Origin: Hybos culiciformis
Lineage: Eukaryota > Arthropoda > Insecta > Diptera > Hybotidae
Direction of reading: 5' to 3'
DNA length: 64,000 nucleotides
NCBI GenBank assembly: GCA_964007475.1
Contig: OZ023273.1
Coordinates: 62,444,108-62,508,107, forward strand
Shown: one piece after another, positions 60,601 through 64,000 of the stretch
How positions within the stretch are numbered: the stretch's first letter is position 1
Layout: each line of letters starts with the position of its first letter
Notes under the pieces: generated by a model
The model's database searches: none
What the model saw: only the letters and a program-made list of their open reading frames with translations
Told to the model about the DNA's origin: nothing
Translations under genes and position numbers: made by a program

Positions 60601-62099
60601 AAAAAGTGCAAAATTTTTTCTGAAATAAAAAATTGAATTGCAAAGATTTTTTTTGTATTTAGAATTGAATGGGTTACACCTGAAAAATTAGCAATAAAAA
60701 ACCGTGGCTTCCTACATAAAGGATTTATATTAAAAACTTTGTTTTTATGGGTTGTGTTTTTTTTTCATTCTTATTTGAATATTGCTACTTTTGTAATTTA
60801 TATATAAAACTACTTTTTACATTTTTTTGAATTATATATTTGAATTTTTAATTGAATTTTTGTATTTTATATTTAACTTTTAAATTCTAATTTACTTATT
60901 GAATTCAGCGTTTACTTTATGTTGCCTTGTAGCTAGTAATTGATTATTTTGTAACAGCTATATATATAAAATAAAATAAAAGAAATTAAAATAAACATCA
61001 AGAATATATTATTAAATTAATGCAAAAAAAGTAATGTTTAAAAATCATAAAATAAATAAAATAGTATACTTAATTAAATTTATTTATTTTTGATAAAAAG
61101 TGTCAAATTTCTCGCCATATAATTCAAAGTATCATTATTATATAAGTACATTAATTATATCAATTTTCTTTTTTTTCAATTAAATTAAATTAGTCAATTT
61201 CATCCACTTTAACTAGATAATAATATTTTATGCTTAATGAGTCTTCAGATTCATTAAAAACTGCAAACAACTTACATTAGTTATATGGTTTTATGGTTTT
61301 CTTTTTGCCATAATACAGCACTGTATTGTGCCTTACATGAAGATAAATTTTCTACTGTGTGTAACCCTTTATATTAATATGCTTAGACGTATTTGTACTA
61401 CAAAGAAGACAATATGTGCTTTAATTTGAATAATAGCTATTAGTTTAGTACATATATAACTACAGCACTTTATACTCTGAACATAATATAAAATTCCATT
61501 ATTTATCAATGTTAAGAAAATAAAAAAAGAAAATAAAACAGTAGATTTATTTGCATATATTTGCAATAAAATAATTCTGTTTCTTTCTATTCTTAATTTT
61601 TTTTTTATTATTATTATTATTTTATCTAGTAAAGTTACATGGAATATACAAATTCTGTTTTTTGATAAAGAAATTAAGTGTCTATAGAAAAAAGAAATTT
61701 TCTTTTTGTTTTTCTAATGGACATAAAATTAATTTTTGATAAGAAATACTTTTAATGGAGCATTATTCTGGGTGTACAATTGTACATGAGAAAAAACTGA
61801 ATTTAATTACATATTTTTGAATTTAATTTTTCAATAAATTACCAAAATGAAAGTTGACTTAATGATAAATTATTCCATAAGGTAGGAAGGTAATTGCGGA
61901 TTTTTTGGTAACCATTATTTTAGTTTTTAATATCATATTGTTTTAATATAAAAACTAATAGTAAAATTTTCCCTAAAGTGTAATCAAACTTATTATTATA
62001 ATTACCATTTAACAGCAAAATATGCGCCAAGCAAAATTTCTTTTCGGAAAAAATTAAATTATAGTAAAAAATAATACTATTTATATTATATAGTTGAAA
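60601..62099. other. Gene-free A+T-rich DNA
   Basis: No supported feature other than ATT-type simple repeats near 61605-61622. Confidence 0.4.
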
Positions 62100-62420
62100 T
62101 AAATAATAAATTTTAATGTGTATGTGATCGGTAAGTTGTATTTACAATCGTAAATTTAGGTCAGTAAATGGTCTATTACATGCATCAATACACATGTAAT
62201 TATTCACTTAAGTAAATTTTATTTACATTTCCCTATTAAGTAAATTGTATTTACTTACTTCATTTTGAACTGCGTAATACTATAAACAAAAATAAAATCA
62301 CTCACACTCACAATATTTCAATACAGACAAATACCAAAAAAAAAAAAATTGTAAATGTCTACCTCTCACATGCATCATATCAATGTCAAAATAAAGTTTA
62401 GCTTATAATGCTAAAAATCT
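62100..62420 (+). repeat. Partial copy of repeat family B
   Basis: ttcattttgaactgcgtaat, aatatttcaatacagac, a long A-tract and ctacctctcacatgca occur in the same order as in the copies at 42790-43129 (minus) and 63110-63375. The hairpin is missing here. Internal direct repeats aagtaaatt(g/t)tatttac lie at 62212-62260. Confidence 0.65.
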
Positions 62421-62880
62421 ATATTTTCCCTCTCAGCAAAATTAAAAAAAAAAATTATCGATGTAATGCCGAAGATAAATCTTAACGTGACTGGATGGCG
62501 CGCGCCGTAAAAATGTTAAATTTTATGAAAATGTAAACTTAAGTCTTCTCGACAGCAAGTTCTTGTACAGTACAACTATGTAGTTTTTATAACATGTTCT
62601 CAGTTCTCATCTAGGCTTAAGAACTACAAACTTTTATTATTTTAGCTAAAAACAAAAAAAACAAAAACGAACCAATAAAAAAATACTGTATTAAAAAAAA
62701 ACAAAAATGAAAATGAATTTATTGTCTGGCATTATAATTAAGTTTGTTATCAATTGTCAAATGCCAAAAGGTAAAATTTATTTTTTATTTAAAATAAAAT
62801 AATTATAATTTTAATTATAATTATTTAATTTTAATTCTAATTATAAAAAAAAATTATAAAATTAAATAAAATTTAATTAG

Positions 62881-63017
62881 ATTAGCTAATTCCTAAAATA
62901 ATAAAAAGAAAATTAGTAATTTTTCCAAAAAAAAATTATTAGAAAAAAAAAATCTAATTATTTTTTTTTGTAAAAATTACTAATTTTTTTTTTTATTATT
63001 TTAGGAATTAGCTGATC
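62881..63017. repeat. Imperfect A+T-rich palindrome
   Basis: The left part gattagctaattcctaaaat and the right part attttaggaattagctgatc are complementary, with A+T-rich arms (aaaattagtaattttt / inverse) pairing inwards. Total about 135 bp. It could be a small foldback element. Confidence 0.75.
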
Positions 63018-63109
63018 TTAAATCATCCGGTTTGAAATCATTTCGAGAAATCAATTTATTTAAGAAAAAAATTTATCTACACACTTCCGTATTAATTAAA
63101 TTTTATTTC

Positions 63110-63375
63110 CTTGCTTCATTTTGAACTTTTGTTTATTTTTTGCAAATGTATTCATTGCAACTACCTCTCACATGCACATTAAAACAGAATACAAAACATG
63201 TTAATAAAATTTGTTATACAGCTCGTTGTGTATATACACAAAAACACATGCACACTCGTCAATATTATATCACTCGACCTACGGTCTCGTGGTATGACTT
63301 GTGTGCATGTGTTTTTGTGTATATACACAACTCGTTGTAATAACAAATTTTCTTAACATGTGTTGTAATCTACTA
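63110..63375 (+). repeat. Dispersed repeat family B, copy 2, carrying a long hairpin
   Basis: Plus-strand counterpart of 42790-43129, sharing ttgcaactacctctc, gcacattaaaacag, gttataca(g)ctcgttgtg and the hairpin. The open frame 63140-63340 echoes the one in copy 1 but is explained by the DNA repeat. Confidence 0.8.
63225..63331. repeat. Long hairpin in repeat B, copy 2
   Basis: The outer arms gttgtgtatatacacaaaaa and following cacatgcacac are exactly complementary to the other side. Inner parts pair less well, up to a GACC-tac-GGTC tip. Confidence 0.9.
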
Positions 63376-64000
63376 TTTTCTGCTCATATTTGTATACGAA
63401 AATTTACTATATGATTGAATTTATAGAAATTTGTTATATTTTTTTTATGAGCTGGAACAAGGTTTTATATATGATCTATGACTATACTTAAAAGAACATT
63501 ATAAATTAAACTTTCTGGTGTTAACTTACGTAATTATTAATTAGCAAATAATTTTCACTTTATATAACCATAGTGCAGAAAACCATAAATTATAAATAAT
63601 AACAAAAAAAATTTATTTTTAGCAATGATTTATAACTTCTAAAACCATTAAATTTTAAATGACTTTTATGTTCAACTAGTTAATTGAGTTATTTTAAAAA
63701 GAAATTTACGCCTAAACATAAATTTAAGAAAAAATGAAAATGCATTAAAACAAAAAAATAGGTAATCTTTTTCCTTATCATTATATTAAGCTCGACTGTG
63801 AATATAGTTCATAATTTTTTATTATGAAAATGAAACAAAAAAAAATTTTAAAGGGCATTAATCTTCATTTTTTATCGATATATTTTATTGGATTTCCTAC
63901 AGTTAAGACATAAATATCAGACACTCAGGTGATGATTGTTGTGGAGAAAAAACTTTGTTCATATAATTAATGTTTGGTATAATAAAGACTATAAGAATTT
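63376..64000. other. Gene-free A+T-rich DNA to window end
   Basis: Nothing recognised. Confidence 0.4.

Noticed and set aside
62466..62510. Short frame MPKINLNVTGWRAP with GC-rich gcgcgcgcc
   Set aside because: Only 14 codons, no splice sites or context.
1..64000. tRNA genes, intact rRNA genes and CRISPR arrays
   Set aside because: No cloverleaf with both A and B boxes was seen; the only 5S-like piece is partial; the spaced palindromes at 8557-9407 have related, flipped spacers and transposon flanks, so they are not a CRISPR array.

Overview
This 64 kb window is very A+T-rich and looks like nuclear DNA of an insect. The signs are a copia-type retrotransposon, a Merlin transposase relative, hAT and Helitron elements of the kind common in insects, a split Ly6/uPAR-type gene with GT-AG introns, and long gene-poor stretches. 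The order cannot be fixed from the sequence. The window holds very little host coding sequence and much transposon debris. One 200-base run of N (33973-34172) is an assembly gap.

Left part, 1-10.2 kb: a transposon cluster. It opens with the 3' end of a copia element (RT-RNase H, polypurine tract, 3' LTR). A dead Merlin/ISXO2-type transposase follows within a few bases and is itself split by a 713-bp non-autonomous hAT element with a perfect 8-bp target duplication. Two TA-flanked inverted-repeat elements come next (3957-4666 and 6214-6525). Between them is a minus-strand open frame with a signal peptide and a good splice donor (5386-5639), possibly the first coding exon of a secreted protein. 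From 6548 to 10175 lies a 3.6-kb element with 37-bp terminal inverted repeats. Inside it are a Charlie-like hAT element (7002-7611) and an 851-bp element (8557-9407) made of about ten near-identical perfect palindromes separated by spacers in both orientations.

Middle, 12.2-15.1 kb: the only convincing host gene. Two minus-strand exons (14802-15020 and 12281-12918) join in phase to give a ten-cysteine Ly6/uPAR (three-finger) domain with a Ser/Thr-rich acidic tail and a hydrophobic C-terminus. Its signal-peptide exon was not found; it should lie upstream, to the right, so much of 15-64 kb may be its first intron or 5' flank.

Right part, 15-64 kb: almost no coding sequence. It holds a hAT element with a transposase C-terminal remnant (24197-24951), two short non-autonomous Helitrons (25016-25239 minus, 46134-47012 plus), a 0.9-kb foldback element with about 400-bp arms (26475-27373), a 5'-truncated LINE end with poly-A tail (33640-33878), several MITEs, a Tc1/mariner-like element carrying a 5S-rRNA-like segment beside an A-rich (T-rich on +) block, and two distant copies of a hairpin-bearing repeat (42.8 and 63.3 kb) whose arms differ between copies in a base-pair-preserving way.

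The observations most worth a second look are the flip-orientation palindrome array at 8557-9407, the covarying hairpins at 42832-42942 and 63225-63331, the long foldback at 26475-27373, and the 5S-like promoter segment at 58230-58278. All family assignments were made by eye; no database search was possible.
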